Source of the DNA: Thermoplasmatota archaeon
Lineage (GTDB): Archaea > Thermoplasmatota > Thermoplasmata > UBA10834
Assembly: GCA_018818785.1 (NCBI GenBank)
Contig: JAHIRF010000005.1
Location: forward strand, 62,001 to 126,000
DNA: 64,000 nucleotides
Direction: 5' to 3'
Position numbers and translations under genes: made by a program. Positions 1-8,777 of the stretch are shown here, piece after piece. The notes below the pieces were generated by a model. The model was given only the letters and a program-made list of their open reading frames with translations. It was not told where the DNA came from and ran no database searches. Positions within the stretch are counted from its first letter, which is position 1; each line of letters starts with the position of its first letter.

Positions 1-300
1 TATCGCGTCCTCGGCCGCGCCGAGGGACCGCGCAGGATTTGTCAGCGTGTAATTGGCAAGGTCTGGATCGAACTTCTCAATGGATGAGAACTCAACGTAT
101 ATACTTCGCACGTCTGGATATAGGTCGGCGATGGTGGAGACTTGGTGCCTTCGCTCCTGATCTCCGAGGAACTCTTCCCATATCGCTACTAGATCTTCAG
201 GTGTGTAATCCTTGGGCGTCGGTTCTCCCCCCGTTTCAGTCGATGAAGCATGATTCCGATAGACCCTTAAGAAGGGGTATGGAATGGCAGTTTGATACAA
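1..300 (-). CDS. mcm: Replicative helicase MCM, N-terminal part (runs off the window; no ATG, TTG at 298-300 possible start)
   Basis: Manual minus-strand translation gives ...TPKDYTPEDLVAIWEEFLGDQERRHQVSTIADLYPDVRSIYVEFSSIEKFDPDLANYTLTNPARSLGAAEDAI, resembling archaeal MCM N-termini (YP..RS..V.F..+..FD..LA...+..P...L..AE.AI). Absent from the ORF track. Confidence 0.65.
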   Translation of the reverse strand, partial: MYQTAIPYPFLRVYRNHASSTETGGEPTPKDYTPEDLVAIWEEFLGDQERRHQVSTIADLYPDVRSIYVEFSSIEKFDPDLANYTLTNPARSLGAAEDAI

Positions 301-340
301 ATGGTTTTGCTACTCTATATCCGCCCTTACAAGTATAGTC

Positions 341-862
341 TCAGGGCGCACGTCCCACGATATCGTTCTGGATCGCACAGACTTCGGCACTAGTCTCTAC
401 GGATGCGTACGCGTCAAGTATCTCTCTGTTCACCTCTATGAACACTGGCCCCCACTTGAACCTGGACATCACCCTCTCGGCCTGCTCCGGGAAACCGAGT
501 ATATAAATAGCCGCGGCGAGCGCCTCTGCAGTCGTCAGCTTCTGTGCCTTGCCGAAGTTGGTCGGGTTCGCGGCGAGGACGAACGGGAGAGCACGGTGTC
601 TGAGCCCCGCGCGGACGAACGGGAACTTCGAGAGCTGGTTCCAGGAGCAATCGACAGCGAGAAGACCCAGCTTCATCACGGCATCCCGGTCCTCCCTCGA
701 TATGGACTTCTCGGCTTCCGGGTCGAGGACTATCGAGCCACCCGGTATGCGTGACCTGTCCCTGACCGACCTCGCCTCTTCGAACTTCGTGAGCCTCGCG
801 GCGGTACATTTGCGGGGGTCGTCTTCGTGCTCCATCAAGATGTATAGACGTATCTGCTGCAT
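341..862 (-). CDS. tsr3: 16S rRNA aminocarboxypropyltransferase Tsr3 (DUF367)
   Basis: ORF 173 aa with KCTAARL, LLAVDCSW, LPFVLAANPTNFGKAQKLTTAEALAAAIYILG motifs typical of Tsr3. Confidence 0.9.
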   Translation of the reverse strand: MQQIRLYILMEHEDDPRKCTAARLTKFEEARSVRDRSRIPGGSIVLDPEAEKSISREDRDAVMKLGLLAVDCSWNQLSKFPFVRAGLRHRALPFVLAANPTNFGKAQKLTTAEALAAAIYILGFPEQAERVMSRFKWGPVFIEVNREILDAYASVETSAEVCAIQNDIVGRAP

Positions 863-1070
863 CTCGTTGAGTGAGTGACAGCCATAGTATTTTAGGATAT
901 GTCGGGAGAGCTGGACAAGGGTTCATAAAGGTGGGATGGATATGTGATAGTGCCACCGTGACGAAAGAATTCCTGCTGATGTGATGATGAAAGACGGGCG
1001 ATCGGAGTGGCAGAGCTGGGCATCTCACGAGATGCCGATGTTCGGACATCGGAAAAGGATGGAAGTCTGC

Positions 1071-1505
1071 ATGGTCACTGGATTCGACTACCTTAGCCAC
1101 GACAGGGCTTTGCGTGAGCATTGGCTGAAACGGTTTGTAGCCCTGATGATAGATTTCGCCATAGTGTACACGCCGATTTGGATCGTATGGATCGCGCTCG
1201 GTCTTCCGCTGCTATTCCCAGGCTACTTCGCCGGTGTGGCACTGTTCGCATATTCATTCCTCTTCGAATCCACAATAGGAGGGACCGTGGGGAAGATGAT
1301 GGTCCACATGAAAGCGGTTCCGATCCATGGGACCATGTCTCCGTCACAGGCGCTCATAAGGAACTTCACCAAGGTGTTCCCGATCTTCCTCATCCTCGAC
1401 TGGATAATAGGGATGGCGGTCGACACTAAGGATCCCAGGCAGAAATGGACGGACCAAGTCGCGCACACTGCGGTCATCGTCTACGACCATCCGAGAGCGC
1501 CTTGA
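1071..1505 (+). CDS. RDD family membrane protein
   Basis: LKRFVALMIDFAIVY start and GGTVGKMMVHMKAV core typical of RDD domain; ORF opens at 981, start at 1071 (MVTGFDYL) judged more likely. Confidence 0.75.
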   Translation: MVTGFDYLSHDRALREHWLKRFVALMIDFAIVYTPIWIVWIALGLPLLFPGYFAGVALFAYSFLFESTIGGTVGKMMVHMKAVPIHGTMSPSQALIRNFTKVFPIFLILDWIIGMAVDTKDPRQKWTDQVAHTAVIVYDHPRAP

Positions 1506-1508
1506 GAG

Positions 1509-1757
1509 TCATTCGGGGAGGCTCCACAGCCAACCCCGCCTCTCGTGCGACACTTCTCCTCGGATGAGTCCCTTCCTCCGCATCTTCGTAAGGAAGATCA
1601 CGGTCTGATCGGGACACTTCTTCTCCTGTGCAGCTGCGAGCAGCTCGATCTCCATGGTCGTCAATGGTCCTCTCGAACGCAATATGGCGATGACGAAAGA
1701 CTCGGCGTCGGAGGGGGTCATCGATACGATCGAATCGTGGCCCATCGAATCCCCCAT
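1509..1757 (-). CDS. Small winged-helix-like protein
   Basis: 82 aa; SFVIAILRSRGPLTTMEIELLAA...VIFLTKMRRKGLIRGEV pattern of a wHTH. Confidence 0.5.
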   Translation of the reverse strand: MGDSMGHDSIVSMTPSDAESFVIAILRSRGPLTTMEIELLAAAQEKKCPDQTVIFLTKMRRKGLIRGEVSHERRGWLWSLPE

Positions 1758-1919
1758 GTGTGTGGATGTTAATCCCTGTTGCCGTCATTAAGAGATGATA
1801 CGGGGGGATCCTCGGGACTGGAGTCGTGAAAATGGAATCGCGAGAAGATGATGATGAAGAATCGAGAAATAGTAGAAATGGAAGGGGTTTTATTTGACCA
1901 ACTCAAGCACACGATCCGT

Positions 1920-2435
1920 CTAACCGTTGAAGTTGATGGAAGTCATCGAGCTTGCGGTCGGACCGTATATCAGGGTTATCGTGTAGGTGCTTGTGCTCAA
2001 GAACGAGACTGCAGTCACGGAGAAATAGTCGCCCTGGTTCGCGTATCCGTTACCAGATAGATCCGTCACGCTCAGAGACACCACAAGAGTGCCCAGAGTC
2101 ACTGTCCCGAAGTAGTTCCTGTCACCAGCGCCATCATCGAGGTCGCCCTGTGTGAGGTTTGTCCAACCCTCGTCGTTCGTTCCGTCAGATATCAGAACGT
2201 CTACATCTGTCCACAACGTCTCAATGCTCACGGCTGCCAAGGTCAACTTCACACCATTCGTGATGGTGCCCTTTGTCAGCTGAGTGGTCGGTGTCTGCTG
2301 GCTAGTACCTCCGAATCCCAGAACCATCACGTACAAGACGGCTGCTAGGACGACGGTGATCGCGACCATCAAGATGGTAGCAATAACCGGAGATACTGCT
2401 TCGGCATCCTTGCGGATTGCCCAAATTCGCTTCAT
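1920..2435 (-). CDS. Archaeal type IV pilin-like protein (pilin N-terminal domain)
   Basis: AVSPVIATILMVAITVVLAAVLYVMVLGF N-terminal class III signal/hydrophobic helix; SD GGAGG upstream and TATA-like GCTATATAAGC (minus) near 2492. Confidence 0.85.
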   Translation of the reverse strand: MKRIWAIRKDAEAVSPVIATILMVAITVVLAAVLYVMVLGFGGTSQQTPTTQLTKGTITNGVKLTLAAVSIETLWTDVDVLISDGTNDEGWTNLTQGDLDDGAGDRNYFGTVTLGTLVVSLSVTDLSGNGYANQGDYFSVTAVSFLSTSTYTITLIYGPTASSMTSINFNG

Positions 2436-2697
2436 GTTATGTCCTCCTTGCGAACCTTTCGGCCCGCTTGAAGGTATTAACCGCTGGGCAGGGCTTATAT
2501 AGCTTTCCGGCTGGTTATCATCATCGAGCGTTCACGACTTCGCTCAATGCCGAAGTGGAACATCTGGCTATGTCGCAAAATCATGAAGCTAAAGAAGACT
2601 TAGTCTTCTTACTACAGTATTATCGTTTAAATAACGTCGCTTTTTGCCGAAACGTCGCCATTGTGATAACGGCGTTACTGGTTCCAGATGGACTTTT

Positions 2698-3423
2698 TCA
2701 GCAGGTCCGGATGCCCGTCTGATCGAATGTGCACGGCAGGATCCCGACTAAGCCTGGCCTGTTTCGGACCTTCTGCACGACGATGTACTTCTTGAACTCC
2801 TGTCCGATCTTCTCCCTGTCGAGCTCGAATATCACGTCCGCGAGGTCCTCAATGCTGCTCTGGATACGGGACTCGTGGACGCCCTTGAGCATAGTCATCA
2901 AAGTGACGCTCTCCGAGTGCTGCGTATGCGCCTTTATCGTGCGCATGGCCATGAGCACCTCCGAGCTGTCATAGTTCTCGAGGAAGAAGTCAAGCGAGTT
3001 GATGACCACCCTGAAAGGAGGTGTGATCTTCGATATCTCATATGCGAGGAAGGTCAGGAAGTTCTCTTCCTTGCCCGCGTCCTTGTCCTTGATCCGTCGG
3101 ATATCCTGGAGCGTTATACCTTCCTGCCTGAACTTGCTGATCTCAAGTTTCTTTGCGAGCACGTTCTCATAGTACTTCGTGCCGATATTGACTATGTTGA
3201 TATCCGTCCTCCACCCGTGCTCGCGCATTATGCTCATGACGTCCTCGTCCCTCTCCGTTGACGTGAAGTAGGTCACCGGCTCCTGTCCCGTGGATGCGAA
3301 CTGCTTCGCGAAGAATTCTGCTCCAGATCCAGGACCCCCTACGACCAGGACGGTCGATCCCTTCAGGACGCCTCCGCCGAGGTGGTCGTTGAGAGCGGGT
3401 ATGCCCATGCTCGTCAGGTTCAT
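2698..3423 (-). CDS. KaiC/RecA-like ATPase-fold protein with degenerate Walker A (GGPGSGAE)
   Basis: KaiC-like N-terminus (TSMGIPALNDHLGGGVLKGSTVLVVGGPGSGAEFFAKQF), Walker-B-like VVINSLDFF. Confidence 0.8.
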   Translation of the reverse strand: MNLTSMGIPALNDHLGGGVLKGSTVLVVGGPGSGAEFFAKQFASTGQEPVTYFTSTERDEDVMSIMREHGWRTDINIVNIGTKYYENVLAKKLEISKFRQEGITLQDIRRIKDKDAGKEENFLTFLAYEISKITPPFRVVINSLDFFLENYDSSEVLMAMRTIKAHTQHSESVTLMTMLKGVHESRIQSSIEDLADVIFELDREKIGQEFKKYIVVQKVRNRPGLVGILPCTFDQTGIRTC

Positions 3424-3424
3424 C

Positions 3425-4015
3425 TCAGTCCCCCGGCTTGCCTATTCGTATGACCTGGTCGCAGACCAGGTTCACCAGGTTCACGATCTCGGGTGTCGAG
3501 TGCTCCTCGACAGACAATATGATCGTGTATGCATCCTTCGCCCTGAGCCCGGACACCAATATGTGAAGGAACTCGGAGAGGATCCAGTTGTTGTTGTGGA
3601 TAGAGAGGGAGTTGATCGAATCTAGCACGACCAGCTTGTTCTTCGACGGTGACATCCTTATGAGATATTCGACTTTCAGCATGATGTTCTCGAGCATCGT
3701 GGGACTCTCGACCAGGGATGCGTGCTCGTCCTTCTGCGCGGCCGTGGTGCCCATCATTATGTGCGAGATGCAATCGACGAAGTACATGCGAGATGTGTCA
3801 ATGTCGAGGGCATCCAACACTCGTTTTATGGCCTCGAACGAGATGGTCGCCGTGACGTATATCGTGTCCATGTCCTTCTTGCGGGCGAAGATGTCCAGCA
3901 CCCCGCGCATGACTTCGAGGTAGCTATCGACGCTCATCTGCAACGAGACTGCTGACCCTGGGGAGAGTTCGGAAAGCTGTGCGGCTATCCCCTGCGGGGT
4001 ATTGGCGTCGCTCAT
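3425..4015 (-). CDS. RecA/KaiC-like fold protein lacking a Walker A motif
   Basis: KLVVLDSINSLSIHNN Walker-B-like strand, DIDTSRMYFVDCIS; no GxxxxGK; abuts the two KaiC genes. Confidence 0.7.
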   Translation of the reverse strand: MSDANTPQGIAAQLSELSPGSAVSLQMSVDSYLEVMRGVLDIFARKKDMDTIYVTATISFEAIKRVLDALDIDTSRMYFVDCISHIMMGTTAAQKDEHASLVESPTMLENIMLKVEYLIRMSPSKNKLVVLDSINSLSIHNNNWILSEFLHILVSGLRAKDAYTIILSVEEHSTPEIVNLVNLVCDQVIRIGKPGD

Positions 4016-4767
4016 GTCCCAGCACTCCCTCCTTTCAGAAGTGGCACGAGAAGCACACCTACCGGTGTCAGATCGAGCACGTATTTCGCTCGGCTGTGCA
4101 TGGTTCCGCGCATCTTGATCACCTGCAGTGTGCGCAGGAGGTCTCCTCTCCGTTCCAGGTTCGACATGAGCATGATACCGTCGGCAATTGCCTCCTCGAC
4201 GCCGAACAGGGAGTATGCATTGGAATGCGGTGCCACCTCACTCACAAGTATCGATGTGCACCTGAGGTCCGAGAGCGCCTTGCTCAATTTGAGGACGAAG
4301 TCGCGTATCTTCTCCGGCGTCTTGAGCTTGTAGCATACGGAAGTGATGGAATCTATGACCAACCGCTTGGTGTTCAGCTCCCTGACCAGGCTGCTTATCG
4401 ACGCGACGAGGAGGTCGATCTCCTCCATCGACAGCTCCGCCTTGGTCATGCCCAGCCGATCATACATGGCGGGGAGGTCGACGAAGACCAGTTTGCCCGA
4501 CTTCAATAGGTCCTTATCGAAGAATCTGTAGGGTATTATGTTCGCCAGGAGTTTCTCGGAGTTCTCGGTCACTGATATGAACAACGAGTTCTCGTTGTTC
4601 AGAGCGCCGTGGATGAGAAACTCGAGAGCGAGAGATGTCTTGCCAGTGCCACAACTGCCAGTGAGAATGACAGTGTTGTCTGTGGGTATGCCACCATACA
4701 ATATGGTGTCGAGACCGTCGATACCTGTCGCGCAGCGGACGCGATCACCTGTTCTCGGCTCCATCAT
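4012..4767 (-). CDS. KaiC-family ATPase (intact P-loop)
   Basis: TGIDGLDTILYGGIPTDNTVILTGSCGTGKTSLALEFLIHGA; RLVIDSITSV. Confidence 0.9.
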   Translation of the reverse strand: MMEPRTGDRVRCATGIDGLDTILYGGIPTDNTVILTGSCGTGKTSLALEFLIHGALNNENSLFISVTENSEKLLANIIPYRFFDKDLLKSGKLVFVDLPAMYDRLGMTKAELSMEEIDLLVASISSLVRELNTKRLVIDSITSVCYKLKTPEKIRDFVLKLSKALSDLRCTSILVSEVAPHSNAYSLFGVEEAIADGIMLMSNLERRGDLLRTLQVIKMRGTMHSRAKYVLDLTPVGVLLVPLLKGGSAGT

Positions 4768-4876
4768 TCTTTATGAATACCATGGTTCGCATATTATTGT
4801 TTCTTATGCGTAGGCACGTGCACATCATTGGATGATGCGACACTTTTTTATCAGGGCAGGTGGGTCATTCATCTCG

Positions 4877-6169
4877 ATGAAACCCGTACTTCAGGTCGCG
4901 CTCGACCTAGTGCAAGGCGAGAGGGCCCTCGAGATCGCTAAGGAGGCGGTCAGTGGGGGAGTCGACTGGATAGAGGCGGGCACTCCATTGATCAAGAGCG
5001 AAGGAGTGGAAATCATCAGAAAGCTCAAGAAGAGCTTTCCTGCAAATACGATAGTTGCAGATATGAAGACCATCGATGTCGGTGGAGCTGAGGTCGAGAT
5101 AGCTGCGAAGTCAGGTGCCGATGTTGTGGTCATACTGGGCCTGTCGTCCGACCCCACGATAACCGAGGCGATCCTGAGCGCCAGGCAATACGGCGCCAAG
5201 ATCATGGTCGACCTGTTCAACGTCGAGGACAAACCTGCGAGGGCTAAGAGGGTCGAGGAGATGGGGGCCGATTACGTCTGCGTCCATGTAGGAGTGGATG
5301 AGCAGATGGTCGGAGGTTCGCCCCTCGGAGAGCTCAAGAGCGTGGTCGAGGCGGTGAGGATCCCGGTGGCTGCCGCGGGCGGCATAAACAGTGAGACCGC
5401 CACGGATGTGATGGATGCTGGGGCGATGATCGTCATCGTCGGTGGAGCCATAATAAAAGCGATGGATGTGCCGTCTGCCACGAAGACGATCAAGGATGCG
5501 ATGGTATCCGGCGAGAAGAGGATGTCCGAGCTGTTCAGGAAATACTCCGCGGATGAGCTCTTCGAAGCTTTCTCGAAGGTATCGTCCCCCAACGTGACCG
5601 ATGCCCAACACAAGAGAGGTGCCATGAAGGGTATACTCCCCCGGATAGCTCATAACGTGAAGATGGTCGGGCGCGCCGTCACAGTCCAGACGTTCAACGG
5701 GGACTGGGCGAAATCAGTGGAAGCCGTCGACCGCGCGTCCGAAGGCGATGTGATAGTGGTCGATGCCTGTGGCGGAGACATCGCGGTCTGGGGAGAACTG
5801 GCTTCATGGAGCTGCAAGACGAAAGGAGTCGCGGGTGTGGTGATCGATGGCGCCACCAGGGACGTCGACTCCATAATCGACATGGGATTCCCATGCTTCT
5901 CAAGACATATATCGTCCAACGCCGGGGAACCGAAGGGATATGGCGGGATAGGTCAGGAGATCGTTTGCGGTGGTATCACGGTCCGCACTGGCGATTGGGT
6001 GATAGGTGACGAGAGTGGCGTCGTCGTGGTGCCGCAGGAGAACGCCGTCGAGGTGGCGAACCGGGCATTGGATGTCATGGAGAGAGAGAACCGTATTCGA
6101 GAGGAGATAAAACGGGGCGGTACACTCTCAAGTGTTCTTAAGCTCGAGAAATGGGAAAAGGTTGGTTGA
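4877..6169 (+). CDS. Bifunctional 3-hexulose-6-phosphate synthase / RraA-like domain protein
   Basis: N-terminal Hps (LQVALDLVQGERALEIAKEAVSGGVDWIEAGTPLIKSEG), C-terminal RraA-like (VVDACGGDIAVWGELAS...GVAGVVIDGATRDVDSI); start at MKPVLQVALDL. Confidence 0.9.
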   Translation: MKPVLQVALDLVQGERALEIAKEAVSGGVDWIEAGTPLIKSEGVEIIRKLKKSFPANTIVADMKTIDVGGAEVEIAAKSGADVVVILGLSSDPTITEAILSARQYGAKIMVDLFNVEDKPARAKRVEEMGADYVCVHVGVDEQMVGGSPLGELKSVVEAVRIPVAAAGGINSETATDVMDAGAMIVIVGGAIIKAMDVPSATKTIKDAMVSGEKRMSELFRKYSADELFEAFSKVSSPNVTDAQHKRGAMKGILPRIAHNVKMVGRAVTVQTFNGDWAKSVEAVDRASEGDVIVVDACGGDIAVWGELASWSCKTKGVAGVVIDGATRDVDSIIDMGFPCFSRHISSNAGEPKGYGGIGQEIVCGGITVRTGDWVIGDESGVVVVPQENAVEVANRALDVMERENRIREEIKRGGTLSSVLKLEKWEKVG

Positions 6170-6181
6170 AAGCGTTTCTGA

Positions 6182-7057
6182 TCAGCCTATGAAGCCCGTC
6201 TCGTCTGCGAGTTCGCGGAGACGCTTAATCCTCACATCCATCGGCGGGTGTGTCATGAACAGTGAGATCATCATCCCACCGCCCCTGAAGGGGTTCACGA
6301 TGAACAGCGAGGACGTTGCTGGGCTCCCACGTTGCATCGGCTTGCGCATGTTGCCTTTCTCGAGCTTCTCGAGGGCGCGTGCGAGAGCGAGCGGGCGCTG
6401 TATCATCAACGCTCCTTCGCGGTCGGCTTTGTACTCCCTGTTACGGGATATGGCCAGCTGGATCAACATGGCTGCGATCGGGGCCGTTACGGCGACCACC
6501 AGCAGTAGGATCATGTTTCCATTCCCCCTCCTGCCGAAAAGCGAGTTCCACAAGACCATGCGAGAGGCGAACGCTATGGCGCCCGCGATCGTGGCAGCGA
6601 CGGACATGATCAGGATGTCCCTGTTCTTGACATGGGCCATCTCATGCGCGAGCACCCCCTCGAGCTCATCGTCGCTCAGGAGCACCATTATCCCCTCAGT
6701 GGCCGCGACCACGGCGTTCTTCTTGTTGCGACCGGTCGCGAAGGCGTTCGGGTTCTGCGTCGGGACTATGGCGATTCTGGGCATCGGCAGGTCGGCCTTG
6801 AGGCAGATGCCCCTGACCAGCTTGTGAAGCCTCGGTGCCTCCGCCTCGGAGACGATCTTCGCACGGTATGACCATAGTACTATCTTGGCGCTCAGGAAAT
6901 AGGATATCACGTTCATGATGGCGGCGAGTCCAAGGAACAGTGCTGCACCGAGGATCCAGTTACCTTCCATGAAGACGCCGCCCAGCACGTAACCGATGCC
7001 CGTGAAGAGCAGCATCAGCACCATGAAGAGGCCCATCGTTCGCAAAGTGACGTTCAT
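6182..7057 (-). CDS. htpX: HtpX-like M48 family membrane zinc metalloprotease
   Basis: HEMAHVKNRD zinc-binding motif, N-terminal TM helices, NPNAFATGR. Confidence 0.92.
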   Translation of the reverse strand: MNVTLRTMGLFMVLMLLFTGIGYVLGGVFMEGNWILGAALFLGLAAIMNVISYFLSAKIVLWSYRAKIVSEAEAPRLHKLVRGICLKADLPMPRIAIVPTQNPNAFATGRNKKNAVVAATEGIMVLLSDDELEGVLAHEMAHVKNRDILIMSVAATIAGAIAFASRMVLWNSLFGRRGNGNMILLLVVAVTAPIAAMLIQLAISRNREYKADREGALMIQRPLALARALEKLEKGNMRKPMQRGSPATSSLFIVNPFRGGGMMISLFMTHPPMDVRIKRLRELADETGFIG

Positions 7058-7199
7058 TCTCTACCTCACCCCAGCATAGGTATTAGCAGTTCAATGCTTC
7101 GAGGACAATCACACAAGGGGCAGATAAGAATGTTTCGACGTGAAGCCACCCGATTTCACCGAAAATGAGGCTCTGACTCGACCGTTTTTGCTGTTGAAA

Positions 7200-7284
7200 C
7201 GTATATATTTATTGGGAATGACCGCTTTCCTCCAAAGGTGGTTAAGGCCACCCAGTAACCGGTCATCACCTGAAAGGTGTTATA
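7200..7284 (+). promoter_or_regulatory. Promoter and structured leader of the FAD-oxidase gene: TATA (gtatatattta), hairpin GGTGG-ttaagg-CCACC, SD-sequestering hairpin CACCT-GAA-AGGTG
   Basis: Direct reading: inverted repeats 7237-7252, 7267-7279; TGACCG 7219-7224 / CGGTCA 7260-7265. Confidence 0.55.
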
Positions 7285-8748
7285 ATGGATACTTCGAACG
7301 ATAAACTCGAGAGGAGAATGTATAGCCATGACCTCGCCCCGCTCCCGAAGGAGATGGACGTGATATTCAAGACCATGCCGGATCAGGTAGTAAGACCTGG
7401 TTACACGGAAGAGGTCGTTCAGATGGTCAAGAAGGCCATCGCGACGAGGAAGCCTATCGTTCCCAGGGGGGCCGGGACCTGGGGGCTCGGTGGGTCCGTG
7501 CCGGTCAAGGGTGGCATCGTCCTGGACATGACCGCCATGAACAAGATCATCTCAATAGACGAGAAGAATCTCGTCGTCACCGTTCAACCTGGCATCACCT
7601 GGAAGGCTCTGGCTGATGCTCTGGACGAGAAAGGATTGTTCCTGCCCTGCTATCCGAGCAGCGCACCATCCGCGACCATAGGCGGATGGATTGGGACCGG
7701 GGGAACTGGTATAGGCGCGTACAAATACGGAAGCGCTGGAGACCTCATCAGGGACCTCGAGGTGGTCCTTCCGACGGGTGCAGTCGTTCACACAGGGGAT
7801 AGATTCGTGCCATCCAACGGCGGTGGCCCGAACCTCAACTGGCTATTCGTAGGGTCCGAAGGAATCCTCGGCGTGGTGACTGAAGCCACTTTGTCCATAG
7901 TACCCAAGCCAGCGGAGTTCAGAGTCGTCGCGTATTCTTTTGAGGACCTATCCAAGTTCGCACCTGCGATGAGGAAGGTCACGAGGACGCACGTCGCCCC
8001 TATGCACATCATGTTCGGCGACCGTGCGCATTTCGAGTATTTGAGGGCGGCCGGAAAGCATGCCCCAGATGTCGGCTGCATGATCACGATGGCCCTGACT
8101 GGCTCGAAAGAGTCGGTCGATGTCGAGGAGAAGATTCTCGATGAGATCATGGCTTCGTCCGAAGGTGCCAAAATGCCGAAGGACGTGGCCGATCACGAAT
8201 GGTCCGAGAGGAGCTACGAGTTCAGGGTCAGGGAGATGGGTGTCGGCGCGATACCTGGAGAGATACTGATCCCCATCGAGAACTTCGAAAAGGTCCTGTC
8301 TGAGATGCAGAAGCTCGTGAAAGAAATGAAGCTCAAGGCGCCGACCATAGGCACCATCGTGGACAACAACACCGTCATGTTGATGCCTTACTACCTCACG
8401 GACGAGCACAACTTCCTGCGCTCGACTGCAGCAATGGGCTTCGGCAAGAAGCTTGGGGATATCGCCTTCGAGAACGGCGGTAGACCGGTCGGGCTGGGCA
8501 TCTTCTTCGCTGGCAACCTTGCCAAGTACCGTGGCAAGGAGGGCGCTGAGTTGATAAGGTCGATCAAGGCCATGATGGATCCGAACGACATAATGAACCC
8601 TGGAAAACTGGTCGAGACGGGAACCAGATACGGCATCTCCCTCCCTGCGTTCATGATGAACTTCGGGATGAACATGATGGCGGGAATGAAGCGGCTCATG
8701 CCCAGGGACAAAGTAGGCGAGAGAGAGATCGCGAAGCTGAAGAAGTAG
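7285..8748 (+). CDS. FAD-binding oxidoreductase, GlcD-like (glycolate/D-lactate dehydrogenase family)
   Basis: PIVPRGAGTWGLGGSVPVKGGIVLDMTAMNKI FAD_binding_4 motif; C-terminal MDPNDIMNPGKL. Confidence 0.9.
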   Translation: MDTSNDKLERRMYSHDLAPLPKEMDVIFKTMPDQVVRPGYTEEVVQMVKKAIATRKPIVPRGAGTWGLGGSVPVKGGIVLDMTAMNKIISIDEKNLVVTVQPGITWKALADALDEKGLFLPCYPSSAPSATIGGWIGTGGTGIGAYKYGSAGDLIRDLEVVLPTGAVVHTGDRFVPSNGGGPNLNWLFVGSEGILGVVTEATLSIVPKPAEFRVVAYSFEDLSKFAPAMRKVTRTHVAPMHIMFGDRAHFEYLRAAGKHAPDVGCMITMALTGSKESVDVEEKILDEIMASSEGAKMPKDVADHEWSERSYEFRVREMGVGAIPGEILIPIENFEKVLSEMQKLVKEMKLKAPTIGTIVDNNTVMLMPYYLTDEHNFLRSTAAMGFGKKLGDIAFENGGRPVGLGIFFAGNLAKYRGKEGAELIRSIKAMMDPNDIMNPGKLVETGTRYGISLPAFMMNFGMNMMAGMKRLMPRDKVGEREIAKLKK

Positions 8749-8777
8749 TCGCGCCCGGCACATTCTACCATGCAGTC

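Noticed and set aside
39-338. 99-aa plus-strand ORF at the window start
   Set aside because: Antisense of the MCM N-terminal frame; no family-like sequence
1035-1052. CCGATG-ttcgga-CATCGG hairpin before the RDD gene start
   Set aside because: Only 6 bp in possibly coding DNA; not distinctive without comparative data
414-1121. 235-aa minus ORF overlapping tsr3
   Set aside because: Out-of-frame shadow of tsr3 with Pro/Arg/His-rich nonsense composition
7200-7287. Known riboswitch class (fluoride, TPP, preQ1, guanidine) upstream of the FAD oxidase
   Set aside because: Recalled consensus motifs for these classes are not present; left as an unclassified structured leader
7948-8763. 271-aa minus ORF opposite the FAD oxidase
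   Set aside because: Antisense shadow in GC-rich coding DNA (RHDHH-rich composition)
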